Of a DNA stretch of 22,744 nt, positions 15,167 to 22,744 are shown one piece after another (position 1 is the stretch's first letter; the number at the start of each line of letters is the position of its first letter). The DNA is from Ottowia sp. Its GTDB lineage: Bacteria > Pseudomonadota > Gammaproteobacteria > Burkholderiales > Burkholderiaceae_C. Position numbers and translations under genes: made by a program. Location: NCBI GenBank assembly GCA_023228705.1, contig JALOAS010000052.1:1-22744 (forward strand), written 5' to 3'. The notes below the pieces were generated by a model. The model saw only the letters and a list, made by a program, of their open reading frames with translations. It ran no database searches and was not told where the DNA came from.

Positions 15167-16474
15167 ATGAGCCTGGAGGTCATCACCTTCCTGTACTTCG
15201 GCGTCATGTTCGCGGTCCTCTTCATGGGATTGCCCGTGGCGTTTGGCCTGGGCGGCACGGCCGTCCTGTTTGCGGCCATCTTCTCGCCACGGTCGCTGCT
15301 GGCCATTCCCAGCGCGTTTTTCTCGACGCCCTGGAATTCAGTTCTCGTCACCATCCCCATGTTCTTGCTGATGGGGAACCTGATCCGCTATTCCGGAATC
15401 GCGGACGCTGCGTACGAGGCCGTCTACAAGATCTTTGGTCATATTGCCGGGGGGCTGGCCGCAGGCACGGTCCTGGTCTGCACCGTTTTTGCCGCGGTCA
15501 CGGGCATCACGCCGCCGGCGACGATCACGATGGGACAGATCGCGTACCCATCGATGATGAAGTACAAGTACAGCCGCAAGATCGCCATAGGGTCCATAGG
15601 CGCCGGTGGTGCGCTGGGGGCGCTGATTCCGCCCAGCGTGCCGTTCATCTTCTACGGGCTGCTGGCCAATGCATCCATCGGCGACCTCTTCCTGGCCGGT
15701 GTCATCCCGGGCCTCATGCTGGCCACGTTCTACGTGACGTACATTCTCGTGCGCTGTCGCGTGCAGCCGGAGATCGGACCGGCGCTGCCGGACGACCAGC
15801 GCTTCACGCGCGCTGAAAAGGTCCGCTCTGTCCTGGATATCTGGCCGTTTGCGGTGCTCATCATCATCGTGCTGGGGTCGATCTGGGGCGGCATTGCAAC
15901 GCCGGCCGAGTCGGCCTGCTTTGGCGCCGCCGGGGCGATGCTGATCAACATGATGTACCGCCAGCTCACCTGGCAGGTCTTTCGCGACTCCATGGTTTCC
16001 ACGCTCAGCCTGTGCGGCATGGGCTTCTGGATCCTGATCGGTGCCAACATCTACCTGAACATCTTCAACGCGCTGGGCGCGCAGGACCTGCTGACGCAGC
16101 TGGTGCTGGGCATGCCCGGTGGCGAGAACGGCATCCTGTTCATGATGATGCTGATCGTGCTGGTGCTGGGCATGGTGATGGACGACTGGGCCATCATCAT
16201 GCTGTGCACGCCGCTGTTCCTGCCCATCATCAACGAGCTGGGAATCAACAAGATCTGGTTTGGCACGCTGTTCATCGTCAACATCCAGATTGCCTACCTG
16301 TCGCCGCCTTTTGGCTTCGTGCTGTTCTGGATCAAGGGCATCCTGCCCAAGAGCGTCAACATGGGGCAGGTGTACAACTCCGTCTGGCCGTTCATCGTGT
16401 TGCAGGTGACTGGGCTGCTCTTGATTTTCTTCTTCCCGCAGATCGCGCTCTGGCTGCCCAATCTCATGAAGTAG
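15167..16474 (+). CDS. second TRAP transporter large membrane subunit (DctM type)
   Basis: A 435-residue polytopic DctM-family protein. Landmarks are FMGLPVAFGLGGTAVLFA near residue 18, IPMFLLMGNLIRYSGIAD near 63-80, the glycine-rich GAGGALGALIPPSVPFIFYG near 144-163, and IATPAESACFGAAGAM near 243-258. It forms the ion-coupled channel of the second importer. AGAGGA lies about eight bases upstream of the ATG, after a 98-bp gap from the binding protein. Gene order here is small subunit, binding protein, large subunit, unlike the first system. Confidence 0.93.
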   Translation: MSLEVITFLYFGVMFAVLFMGLPVAFGLGGTAVLFAAIFSPRSLLAIPSAFFSTPWNSVLVTIPMFLLMGNLIRYSGIADAAYEAVYKIFGHIAGGLAAGTVLVCTVFAAVTGITPPATITMGQIAYPSMMKYKYSRKIAIGSIGAGGALGALIPPSVPFIFYGLLANASIGDLFLAGVIPGLMLATFYVTYILVRCRVQPEIGPALPDDQRFTRAEKVRSVLDIWPFAVLIIIVLGSIWGGIATPAESACFGAAGAMLINMMYRQLTWQVFRDSMVSTLSLCGMGFWILIGANIYLNIFNALGAQDLLTQLVLGMPGGENGILFMMMLIVLVLGMVMDDWAIIMLCTPLFLPIINELGINKIWFGTLFIVNIQIAYLSPPFGFVLFWIKGILPKSVNMGQVYNSVWPFIVLQVTGLLLIFFFPQIALWLPNLMK

Positions 16475-16604
16475 CCGCACCCGCATGCCCGGGGCTGCGT
16501 GCGGCGCACGCCATCACCCGGTAGCGGAACTGCGAACCGTGGCGCCATCAGTCCTTGTGGCGTGTGCATGGCGTCCCGCCACAGGCGCCTGGCGTGCACG
16601 CCTG
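16474..16604. terminator. hairpins between convergent operons (possible bidirectional terminator)
   Basis: GCCGCAC (16474-16480) pairs with GTGCGGC (16499-16505) just after the large-subunit stop. A second dyad, CAGGCG (16582-16587) with CGCCTG (16599-16604), lies just past the lpxH stop and contains the palindrome GGCGTGCACGCC. Neither has a T run, so they are weak candidates for intrinsic termination of the two convergent transcripts; Rho-dependent ends are equally possible. Confidence 0.3.
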
Positions 16605-16612
16605 CAGGGCAT

Positions 16613-17419
16613 TCAGGCCGTGACGATCTGGCGCGGGTCCAGGCGCGTGGGCGCAGCGCCCGGGGCCACTCTCAGGACTTCGGCGCGGTAACCGCCGGCA
16701 TCCACGTGCCAGTCGCTGAGCACCACGCGCGCCAGTGCGCGGCCCTGGGCATCGGGGCCCAGCGCGTGGTCGGCCGGCTTGTGCGTGTGGCCGTGGATGA
16801 GGATGGCGGCATCGGCCTGCTGCAGCCAGTGGCGCGCCAGGTCGTCGTCGGCGTCGGCGTAGCGGGCCGGGTCGAGTTCGGCCTGCTGCCCGCTGCTGTG
16901 CGCGCGCATCTGACGCGCCAGCGTGCGCCGTTCCTCAAGCGGCAGTGCCAGCACGCGCTGTTGCCAGGCCGGGCTGCGCACCTGCCTGCGGTACTGCTGG
17001 TAGGCCACATCGTCCACGCACAGCAGGTCGCCGTGCGAGAGCAGCAGGCGCTGGCCGCTGGCCAGGACGAGGAGGGTGGGGTCGGTGCTCAGGTCACGGA
17101 CGTCGTGGCGCAGCAAGAACGCGCTGCCCACAAGAAAATCCCGGTTGCCGCGCATGAAGGCCAGGTCGGCAGCGCACTGGTCCAGTACGCTGCCGCAGCG
17201 GGCTTCAAAGCTGCCCGGGAAGGCCGCGTCGTCGCCTGGCCAGGCCTCGAACAGGTCGCCCAGGATGACAACCGCATCGGCCTGCGTTGCGCGCATGTAG
17301 CGTGCCCAGGCGTCGAAGGTCTGCGGCTCTTCGGGCTTGAGGTGCAGGTCGGAGATGAAGTCCACCGTGCGCCAGTGCGCAGGCGCGCGCAGCGTGCTGA
17401 ACTGCAGCAGCCCGGGCAC
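16613..17419 (-). CDS. lpxH: UDP-2,3-diacylglucosamine diphosphatase (LpxH)
   Basis: A 268-residue calcineurin-like phosphoesterase. All metal-site motifs of LpxH are visible: SDLH at residues 23-26, GDLFE at 54-58, GNRD at 91-94, SHGD at 128-131 and GHTH at 210-213. LpxH hydrolyses UDP-2,3-diacylglucosamine to lipid X and UMP at the inner membrane in lipid A synthesis. The start is a GTG, 14 bp after the stop of ppiB, with no clear Shine-Dalgarno, so translation is probably coupled to ppiB. The length is about 25-30 residues more than the commonest form of the family, from a short N-terminal extension before the SDLH motif. Confidence 0.93.
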   Translation of the reverse strand: MPGLLQFSTLRAPAHWRTVDFISDLHLKPEEPQTFDAWARYMRATQADAVVILGDLFEAWPGDDAAFPGSFEARCGSVLDQCAADLAFMRGNRDFLVGSAFLLRHDVRDLSTDPTLLVLASGQRLLLSHGDLLCVDDVAYQQYRRQVRSPAWQQRVLALPLEERRTLARQMRAHSSGQQAELDPARYADADDDLARHWLQQADAAILIHGHTHKPADHALGPDAQGRALARVVLSDWHVDAGGYRAEVLRVAPGAAPTRLDPRQIVTA

Positions 17420-17433
17420 GTGCGGCGCAGGGC

Positions 17434-17940
17434 TCAGACGGCCAGCGCTTTTTCCAGGACCACGTCCTCGGTGGGCACGTCGTCGTGGGACCCGCTGCGG
17501 CCGGTGGCCACGTCCCTGATGCCGTCAACCACGTCCTGGCCAGCGACGACCTTGCCGAACACGGCGTAGCCCCAGCCCTGGCTGCTGGGCGCCTTGAAGT
17601 TCAGGAAGTCGTTGTCGGCCACGTTGATGAAGAACTGTGCGGTGGCCGAATGCGGGTCGCCGGTGCGCGCCATGGCGACAGTGTAGCAGTCGTTCTTCAG
17701 CCCGTTGTCGGCTTCATTGGTGATGGGCGCCTGGCAGGGTTTTTGCGTCATGCCGGGAGCAAATCCGCCACCCTGGATCATGAAGCCGGGGATGACCCGG
17801 TGGAACACGGTGTTGTCGTAATGGCCGCTTTGCACGTAGGAGAGGAAGTTGGCAACCGACTTGGGCGCCTTGTCCTGGTCCAGCTCCAGCGTGATGACGC
17901 CGCGGCCGCTGATGTGGAGTTCTACCTTGGGGTTGCTCAT
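17434..17940 (-). CDS. ppiB: cytoplasmic peptidyl-prolyl cis-trans isomerase (cyclophilin B)
   Basis: A 168-residue cyclophilin without signal peptide. The active-site Arg lies in FHRVIPGFMIQGG (46-58), with QFFINVADNDFLNF following at 102-115. This is the short bacterial cyclophilin B that speeds proline isomerisation during folding in the cytoplasm. A periplasmic paralogue lies directly upstream, and lpxH directly downstream with only 14 bp between, so the three are co-transcribed. The ATG at 17940 is the only sensible start. Confidence 0.94.
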   Translation of the reverse strand: MSNPKVELHISGRGVITLELDQDKAPKSVANFLSYVQSGHYDNTVFHRVIPGFMIQGGGFAPGMTQKPCQAPITNEADNGLKNDCYTVAMARTGDPHSATAQFFINVADNDFLNFKAPSSQGWGYAVFGKVVAGQDVVDGIRDVATGRSGSHDDVPTEDVVLEKALAV

Positions 17941-17958
17941 GCGGAAATTTCCTGGGAT

Positions 17959-18648
17959 TCAGTCTGTGATGGTTCGGGCCGATTCAATGACGACCGCCTG
18001 CCTGGGCGCGTCGCTGCGGAACGGGCCGGCCGCGCCGGTGGGCACGTCGCGGATCCGGTCTATGGTGTCCAGTCCGGAAACCACCTGGCCAAATACCGTG
18101 TAGCCGTACAGTTGCGGGTTGTTTTCCAGGTCCGCGCGCGGCACGTTGCGGTAGGTCCGGCCCATGTGGGTGAACTGGGCCACCGGATCGCCATCGGGGA
18201 TGGGCACCGGGTCCAGGCGCTCATTATCCACCACGTTGATGAAGAACTGCGCCGTGGCGGAGTGTGGATCGCCGGTGCGTGCCATGGCCAGGCTGCCGCG
18301 CCGGTTGTGCAGTCCGGCAGCCAGCGCCTTGCGGCCCTCATGCGCGATGGGGTCGCGCGTGGGCTTTTGCCTGTAGGTGGTATCAAAGCCGCCGCCCTGG
18401 ACCATGAAGCCGGCAATGACGCGATGGAAGAGGGTGCCGTCGTAGAACCCCTCGCGCACGTAGGCGAGGAAATTCTCCACCGTTTGCGGCGCCTTGTCGG
18501 GGTAGAGCTCCACCACGAAGTCCCCCTGGCTGGTCTTGAACCGGACCTGGGGGTTGGCCGCCAGCGCCGCCTGACCCAGGCTCAGGCACAGGACGGCAAC
18601 GCCCGTGGCGGCGCTGCGACGAAGAAGAGTTCTGCGTGATGCAAGCAT
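17959..18648 (-). CDS. ppiA: periplasmic peptidyl-prolyl cis-trans isomerase (cyclophilin A type)
   Basis: A 229-residue cyclophilin with an export signal (about residues 1-31, cleavage after ALA). The active-site region LFHRVIAGFMVQGGGF and QFFINVVDNERL match the family. The signal begins SRRTLLRR, which could direct it through Tat, although Sec export is usual for PpiA. It carries an insertion relative to ppiB between the QFFIN region and the VFGQVVSG region (about residues 152-180). It is separated from ppiB by 18 bp and from the TPR gene upstream by 10 bp, so it is part of one operon. The pair looks like an old tandem duplication split between compartments. Confidence 0.93.
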   Translation of the reverse strand: MLASRRTLLRRSAATGVAVLCLSLGQAALAANPQVRFKTSQGDFVVELYPDKAPQTVENFLAYVREGFYDGTLFHRVIAGFMVQGGGFDTTYRQKPTRDPIAHEGRKALAAGLHNRRGSLAMARTGDPHSATAQFFINVVDNERLDPVPIPDGDPVAQFTHMGRTYRNVPRADLENNPQLYGYTVFGQVVSGLDTIDRIRDVPTGAAGPFRSDAPRQAVVIESARTITD

Positions 18649-18658
18649 GCAATGGGGC

Positions 18659-19240
18659 TCAATTGCCGGATTTGGTGGCGTTGTCCTGCATCAGCTCGCG
18701 CAGGACCTCGATCTTGTGGCTGACGCGGGACGAGGTGTTGCCCGACTTGCGGGCCTGTTCATACGCTTGCTGCGCCAGCCGAAGGCGCACGTCGCCCATG
18801 TTCTCCAGCGCGGTGGCGTAACCGGGGTTTATGCGCAGCGCCGATTCCAGCGCCTCTTCCGCGGCCTTGAGCCGGCCGCTGTCGGCGTACAGCACGGCCA
18901 GGTTGTTCCAGGGCTCGGCCAACTCCGGGTACTCCTGCGTCAGCTCGGTGAGCAACGCCTGCGCCTGCTCGGTCTGGCCCTCGCTGCTGAGCAGGTTGGC
19001 CTTGACAAAGCGCATCTGCGGGTCGCCGGGGTGCTCCTTCATGTAGGCGTCGGCCTGGGCCAGCGCCTGCTCCGCCTGGCCGCTGCGGTACAGCTTCTGC
19101 ACGTCGCCGTACGCATCGGCGCGGGCCGGGCCAGCCGCCCCCAGCAGGGCGAACAAGGCCAGTGCGGCCGCCGCAGCGGCGTGGCCCGATCGCTGCAGGA
19201 CTGGGCTGGCGCGCTTGCGGAGGGCAGGGAGTCGGGGCAT
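18659..19240 (-). CDS. periplasmic tetratricopeptide-repeat protein
   Basis: A 193-residue protein with a signal peptide (hydrophobic Ala/Leu core, cleavage at ARA near residue 41) followed by two or three TPR units. One is recognisable as AEPWNNLAVLYADSGRLKAAEEALESALRIN-type sequence around residues 105-135. TPR proteins mediate protein contacts; a partner is not evident. I chose the ATG at 19240 because the signal peptide begins there; the longer open frame to 19393 would run through the cysS promoter and start codon. It is first in the minus-strand operon with ppiA, ppiB and lpxH, and homologues in this position occur in Alcaligenaceae (from memory). Confidence 0.85.
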   Translation of the reverse strand: MPRLPALRKRASPVLQRSGHAAAAAALALFALLGAAGPARADAYGDVQKLYRSGQAEQALAQADAYMKEHPGDPQMRFVKANLLSSEGQTEQAQALLTELTQEYPELAEPWNNLAVLYADSGRLKAAEEALESALRINPGYATALENMGDVRLRLAQQAYEQARKSGNTSSRVSHKIEVLRELMQDNATKSGN

Positions 19241-19294
19241 GGGCGTATGCAGGGACGGCAACGCCCGGCAGCACTGGCGCTGCGGCTGGCGTCT

Positions 19295-19313
19295 TATACT
19301 GCGAGCGATTGTA
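19295..19313. promoter_or_regulatory. back-to-back -10 boxes between the TPR gene and cysS
   Basis: TATACT at 19295-19300 on the plus strand (5 of 6 to consensus) could serve cysS. On the minus strand TACAAT at 19308-19313 (also 5 of 6) could serve the TPR-ppiA-ppiB-lpxH operon. Neither has a good -35 box at 17 bp. The 139-bp gap is otherwise featureless. Confidence 0.35.
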
Positions 19314-19379
19314 GTGCGTGCCTGCCGGATCTGTTTTCCGGCGTGGCTGCGCGCTGTTTGCCGCCTGCCCCAAGCTTTC

Positions 19380-20756
19380 ATGACTTTGCGCATCTACAAC
19401 ACGCTTTCGCGCCAGACCGAGGTTTTCGAGCCCATGGAGCCGGGCCGCGTTCGCATGTACGTCTGCGGCATCACGGTCTATGACCTGTGCCACATCGGGC
19501 ACGCGCGCTCGGCGGTTGCGTTTGACGTGGTGCTGCGCTGGCTGCAGGCCAGCGGCTACGACGTCACCTTCGTGCGCAACATCACGGACATAGAAGACAA
19601 GATCATCCGCCGTGCCCAGGAGCAGGGCATCAGCGTGCGCGAGCTGACGGACCGCATGATTGTCGAGATGTACCGCGACTTTGACGCGCTGGGCATTGCG
19701 CGGCCCACGCACGATCCGCGGGCCACGGACTACGTGCCGCAGATGCTTGAACTGATAGCCGCGCTGCAGCAGAAGGGGCTGGCCTACCAGGCGGAAAACG
19801 GCGACGTCAATTACGCCGTGCGCCTGTTCGAGGACTATGGCAAGCTGTCGGGCAAGACGCTGGACGAGCTGCGTGCGGGCGAGCGCGTGCAGGTGAGTGA
19901 TGCCAAGCACGACCCGCTGGACTTCGTGCTCTGGAAGGCCGCCAAGTCGGACGAGCCCGAAGGCGCCCGCTGGGACAGCCCCTACGGCATAGGCCGGCCC
20001 GGCTGGCACATCGAGTGCTCGGCCATGAGCGCCGCGCTGCTGGGCAACACCTTTGACATACACGGAGGCGGCGCGGACCTGAGTTTTCCGCACCACGAGA
20101 ACGAGATCGCGCAGAGCGAGGGCGCCAACGAGCAGCCGCTGGCGCGGCTGTGGATGCACAACGGCTTTGTCAACGTGGACAACGAGAAGATGTCCAAGTC
20201 GCTGGGCAACTTCTTCACCATCCGCGAGGTGCTGCAGCAGTTTGACGCCGAGACCATCCGCTTTTTCATCGTGCGCGCGCACTACCGCAGCCCGCTCAAC
20301 TACAGCGACGCGCACCTGCACGACGCCCGTGCCGCGCTCAAGCGCCTGTACACCGCGCTGGACGCGGTGCCACCGGCGCCGGTGACGCTGGACTGGACGC
20401 ATCCGGCGGCAGCCCGCTTCAAGGCGGCCATGGACGAGGACTTCGGCACGCCGGAAGCGGTGGCCGTCCTGTTTGACCTGGCCAGCGCGGTCAACCGCCA
20501 CCGCAGCGCCGAGGATGCCGGGCTGCTGCGGGCGCTGGGCGGCTGCCTGGGGCTGCTGCAGGGCGATCCGCAGGCGTTCCTGCAGGCTGGCAGCGCGTTG
20601 AGCGAGGATGCCATTGAAGCGCAGATCGCCGAGCGTGCCGCGGCCAAGCAGGCGCGTGACTTCGCGCGGGCAGACCGCATCCGGGACGAGCTGCGCGCCT
20701 CGGGAATCGTGCTCAAGGACACGGCACGGGGCACGAGCTGGGAGGTGGCCGGCTGA
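19380..20756 (+). CDS. cysS: cysteinyl-tRNA synthetase
   Basis: A 458-residue class I synthetase. The zinc-binding Cys29 lies in YVCGITVYD, the HIGH motif is CHIGHARS (His38-His41), and KMSKS is at 270-274. GWHIECSAM and FPHHENE carry the other zinc ligands. The length is normal for CysRS. It charges tRNA-Cys in the cytoplasm. I chose the ATG at 19380 because homologues start with the same MTLRIYNTLS block; the open frame upstream overlaps the intergenic promoter. The glycosylase gene follows 16 bp after the stop. Confidence 0.97.
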   Translation: MTLRIYNTLSRQTEVFEPMEPGRVRMYVCGITVYDLCHIGHARSAVAFDVVLRWLQASGYDVTFVRNITDIEDKIIRRAQEQGISVRELTDRMIVEMYRDFDALGIARPTHDPRATDYVPQMLELIAALQQKGLAYQAENGDVNYAVRLFEDYGKLSGKTLDELRAGERVQVSDAKHDPLDFVLWKAAKSDEPEGARWDSPYGIGRPGWHIECSAMSAALLGNTFDIHGGGADLSFPHHENEIAQSEGANEQPLARLWMHNGFVNVDNEKMSKSLGNFFTIREVLQQFDAETIRFFIVRAHYRSPLNYSDAHLHDARAALKRLYTALDAVPPAPVTLDWTHPAAARFKAAMDEDFGTPEAVAVLFDLASAVNRHRSAEDAGLLRALGGCLGLLQGDPQAFLQAGSALSEDAIEAQIAERAAAKQARDFARADRIRDELRASGIVLKDTARGTSWEVAG

Positions 20757-20772
20757 TGGCAGCGCGGCAGCC

Positions 20773-21432
20773 ATGGAACAGGCCATGAATACGCCCGAAG
20801 CAGCCCCTGCGGTGGCCACGCCAGGCTACTGGCGCCAGGCGTGCCACCATCTGGCGCGGGAGGACCGCATCCTCAAGCGGCTGATCCCGCGCTACGGCAG
20901 CGCCAGCCTGGAATCGCGCGGCGACCCTTTTGTGACCCTGGCGCGGTCCATCGTCGGGCAGCAGATCTCGGTGAAGGCCGCGCAGGCGGTGTGGGACCGC
21001 TTTGCCGCAGTTGCCGGCCACGTCAGGCCGGACGCGGTCCTGCGCCTGACCGACGACGCCATGCGCGGCGCCGGTCTGTCGCGGCGCAAGGTCTCCTACC
21101 TGCAGGATCTGGCCCGGCATTTTGAAAATGGCAAAATCCGTGTCCAGGACTGGGCGCATTTGCCGGACGAGACCATCATCGGCGAGCTGGTGACCATACG
21201 CGGCATAGGCCGCTGGACCGCCGAGATGTTTCTCATCTTCCACCTGCTGCGACCGGACGTGCTGCCGCTGGACGACGTGGGGCTGGTCAAGGCCGTGAGC
21301 ATCAACTATTTCTCGGGCGAGACCGTGAGCCGCAGCGAAATTCGCGAAGTGGCCGCAGGCTGGGCGCCGTGGCGCAGCGTGGCCACCTGGTACATGTGGC
21401 GCTCGCTGGATCCGCTGCCGGTGGCGTACTGA
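20773..21432 (+). CDS. DNA-3-methyladenine glycosylase II (AlkA-like, HhH-GPD)
   Basis: A 219-residue HhH-GPD base-excision glycosylase. The helix-hairpin-helix is LVTIRGIGRWTAEMF (139-153), and the catalytic Asp is one of the pair in LPLDDVGL (167-168). The N-terminal SIVGQQISVKAAQAVW (59-74) is typical of AlkA-type enzymes without the extra N-terminal domain of E. coli AlkA, as in many betaproteobacterial homologues. It removes alkylated purines such as 3-methyladenine. The start at 20773 is chosen for fit; MNTPEAAP at 20785 is a close alternative and neither has a strong Shine-Dalgarno. It is probably co-transcribed with cysS. Confidence 0.88.
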   Translation: MEQAMNTPEAAPAVATPGYWRQACHHLAREDRILKRLIPRYGSASLESRGDPFVTLARSIVGQQISVKAAQAVWDRFAAVAGHVRPDAVLRLTDDAMRGAGLSRRKVSYLQDLARHFENGKIRVQDWAHLPDETIIGELVTIRGIGRWTAEMFLIFHLLRPDVLPLDDVGLVKAVSINYFSGETVSRSEIREVAAGWAPWRSVATWYMWRSLDPLPVAY

Positions 21433-21571
21433 GCAACCGTGCCGCAGCAGCAACGCCCGGAGCCGGACCGCGCGGCCTGGATTTGGCGCACCCGTGCACC
21501 CGTCCGGCAGAATCATGCACCGCACAGCAAGCCGCGACGATTCGGCGCGTGTCGTGCCAAGGGAGCATATT

Positions 21572-22543
21572 TTGGCCAAGCGTACGTTTCTGGATTTTGA
21601 AAAGCCCATTGCCGAGCTGGAAGGCAAGATCGCCGAACTGCGCAGCGTGCAGTCGGAGAACTCGGTTGACATTTCCCGGGAAATTGCACAGCTGGACGCC
21701 AAGAGCGTCAAGCTGACCAAGAGCATCTACAAGGACCTGACACCGTGGCAGATCACCAAGATCGCGCGGCATCCGGACCGGCCGTACACGCTGGACTACG
21801 TGCAGCATTGCTTTTCTGATTTCATCGAGCTGCACGGGGACCGGCATTTTGCCGATGACCGCAGCATCGTGGGCGGGCTGGCGCGCTTCAACGGCAGTGC
21901 CTGCATGGTGCTTGGCCATCAGAAGGGGCGCGACACCAAGGAGCGTGCCGCGCGCAACTTCGGCATGACGCGGCCGGAAGGCTACCGCAAGGCGCTGCGC
22001 CTGATGAAGCTGGCCGAGAAATTCGGCCTGCCGCTGTTCACGTTCATCGACACGCCCGGGGCCTTTCCCGGCGTGGACGCCGAAGAGCGCGGGCAGTCCG
22101 AAGCCATAGGCCGCAACATCTTCGAGATGGCGCAGTTGCGCGTCCCCATTATCGCCACCGTCATCGGCGAAGGCGGCTCCGGCGGTGCGCTGGCCATTGC
22201 CGTGGGCGATGAGGTGCTGATGCTCCAGTATTCCATCTACTCGGTCATCAGTCCCGAAGGCTGTGCCTCCATCCTCTGGAAAACCAGCGACGAGGCCGAA
22301 CAGGCCGCTGCGGCGCTGGGTGTCACCGCGCCCCGGCTCAAGCCGCTGGGCCTCATCGACCGGGTCATCAACGAACCCACGGGCGGGGCGCACCGCAACC
22401 CCGAGGAAGTGGCCAAGACGGTCAAGCGGGCACTCAGCGACGCGCTGCGCCGCGTCGGGCATCTGAAGACCAACGAGTTGCTGGAGCGGCGCTACCAGCG
22501 ATTGCGGGCCTATGGCCAGTTCAACGTCGCCGCCCAGGGCTGA
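21572..22543 (+). CDS. accA: acetyl-CoA carboxylase carboxyltransferase subunit alpha
   Basis: A 323-residue AccA. The N-terminal LDFEKPIAELEGKI coiled segment, GDRHFADDRSIVGG and HQKGRDTKER, FIDTPGAFPGVDAEERGQSEAIG, and VIGEGGSGGALAIAVGD match the family across its length. With AccD it transfers carboxyl from biotin to acetyl-CoA in the first step of fatty-acid synthesis. The start is a TTG at 21572, preceded by GGGAG, giving the usual LAKRTFLDF beginning; no ATG occurs at the conserved position, and the upstream ATG at 21494 would add a non-conserved tail. tilS follows on the same strand. Confidence 0.96.
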   Translation: MAKRTFLDFEKPIAELEGKIAELRSVQSENSVDISREIAQLDAKSVKLTKSIYKDLTPWQITKIARHPDRPYTLDYVQHCFSDFIELHGDRHFADDRSIVGGLARFNGSACMVLGHQKGRDTKERAARNFGMTRPEGYRKALRLMKLAEKFGLPLFTFIDTPGAFPGVDAEERGQSEAIGRNIFEMAQLRVPIIATVIGEGGSGGALAIAVGDEVLMLQYSIYSVISPEGCASILWKTSDEAEQAAAALGVTAPRLKPLGLIDRVINEPTGGAHRNPEEVAKTVKRALSDALRRVGHLKTNELLERRYQRLRAYGQFNVAAQG

Positions 22544-22626
22544 GCGTTGCGTCTGCCTCTGGCGCGACACGGGTCCGCAAGCGCGGTGGCCAGTCGCATG
22601 ATGGCCAGCTGCCAGCCTACGCCGCA

Positions 22627-22744
22627 ATGACGATGCCGGCTGCCGATCCCAAACGGGTCGACCGCGCCATGGACGCGTTTGCGGCGCAGCAGCCCGCGCT
22701 GCCGCTGGCCGTCACGTACAGCGGCGGCGCGGATTCATCGGCGC
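22627..22744 (+). CDS. tilS: tRNA(Ile)-lysidine synthase, 5' end only
   Basis: The first 39 codons of a frame that runs off the window edge. Residues 29-38 read VTYSGGADSS, the PP-loop ATP-binding motif SGGxDS of TilS, at the usual distance from the start. TilS adds lysidine to the wobble base of tRNA-Ile(CAU) so that it reads AUA. accA followed by tilS is a common order in betaproteobacteria. The rest of the gene is outside the window. Confidence 0.85.
   Translation, partial: MTMPAADPKRVDRAMDAFAAQQPALPLAVTYSGGADSSA

Noticed and set aside
18759..20819. Long minus-strand frame across cysS and the TPR gene
   Set aside because: It is antisense to cysS, which has all class I synthetase motifs, and its own sequence shows no domain.
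1..22744. CRISPR array, tRNA, rRNA, integrase or transposase genes
   Set aside because: I found no regularly spaced repeats, no tRNA-like cloverleaf or rRNA sequence, and no intact transposase or integrase in any frame.

Overview
The window looks like a GC-rich betaproteobacterial chromosome, most likely Burkholderiales/Alcaligenaceae. The right third carries lpxH, ppiB, ppiA, a TPR gene, cysS, an AlkA-type glycosylase, accA and tilS, an order I recall from Bordetella-like genomes. Start codons, Shine-Dalgarno spacing and amino-acid usage fit such a genome. The assignment is an inference from gene content; no rRNA or tRNA is present to confirm it.

Region 1 (1-8365) is a sulfonate catabolism locus. 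On the minus strand are xsc (sulfoacetaldehyde acetyltransferase) and, upstream of it, an IclR-type regulator. Divergent on the plus strand are a GMC flavoprotein dehydrogenase and a complete TRAP transporter (small membrane, large membrane and binding-protein genes), closed by a clear intrinsic terminator. The best reading is isethionate use: the TRAP imports isethionate, the GMC enzyme (IseJ-like) oxidises it to sulfoacetaldehyde, and Xsc gives acetyl phosphate plus sulfite. No taurine genes and no pta are in the window.

Region 2 (about 8366-10333) is a lower-GC patchwork: an unidentified broken reading frame, a PHB-depolymerase-family esterase that is short at its N-terminus, and a decayed dinJ-yafQ-type toxin-antitoxin pair on the minus strand. 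It looks like foreign DNA inserted beside the sulfonate genes.

Region 3 (10334-16474) holds the most unusual gene: an acyl-CoA-synthetase-like domain fused in one frame to a complete YeiH/UPF0324 membrane protein (putative sulfate/sulfite exporter family). The synthetase part has lost several ATP-binding signature residues. Divergent from it is a second, unrelated TRAP transporter with a different gene order. With region 1, this suggests import of one or two sulfonates, release of sulfite in the cytoplasm, and export of the sulfur anion.

Region 4 (16613-22744) is housekeeping: lpxH, ppiB, ppiA and a TPR lipid/periplasmic-protein block on the minus strand, diverging from cysS, the glycosylase, accA and the 5' end of tilS on the plus strand.
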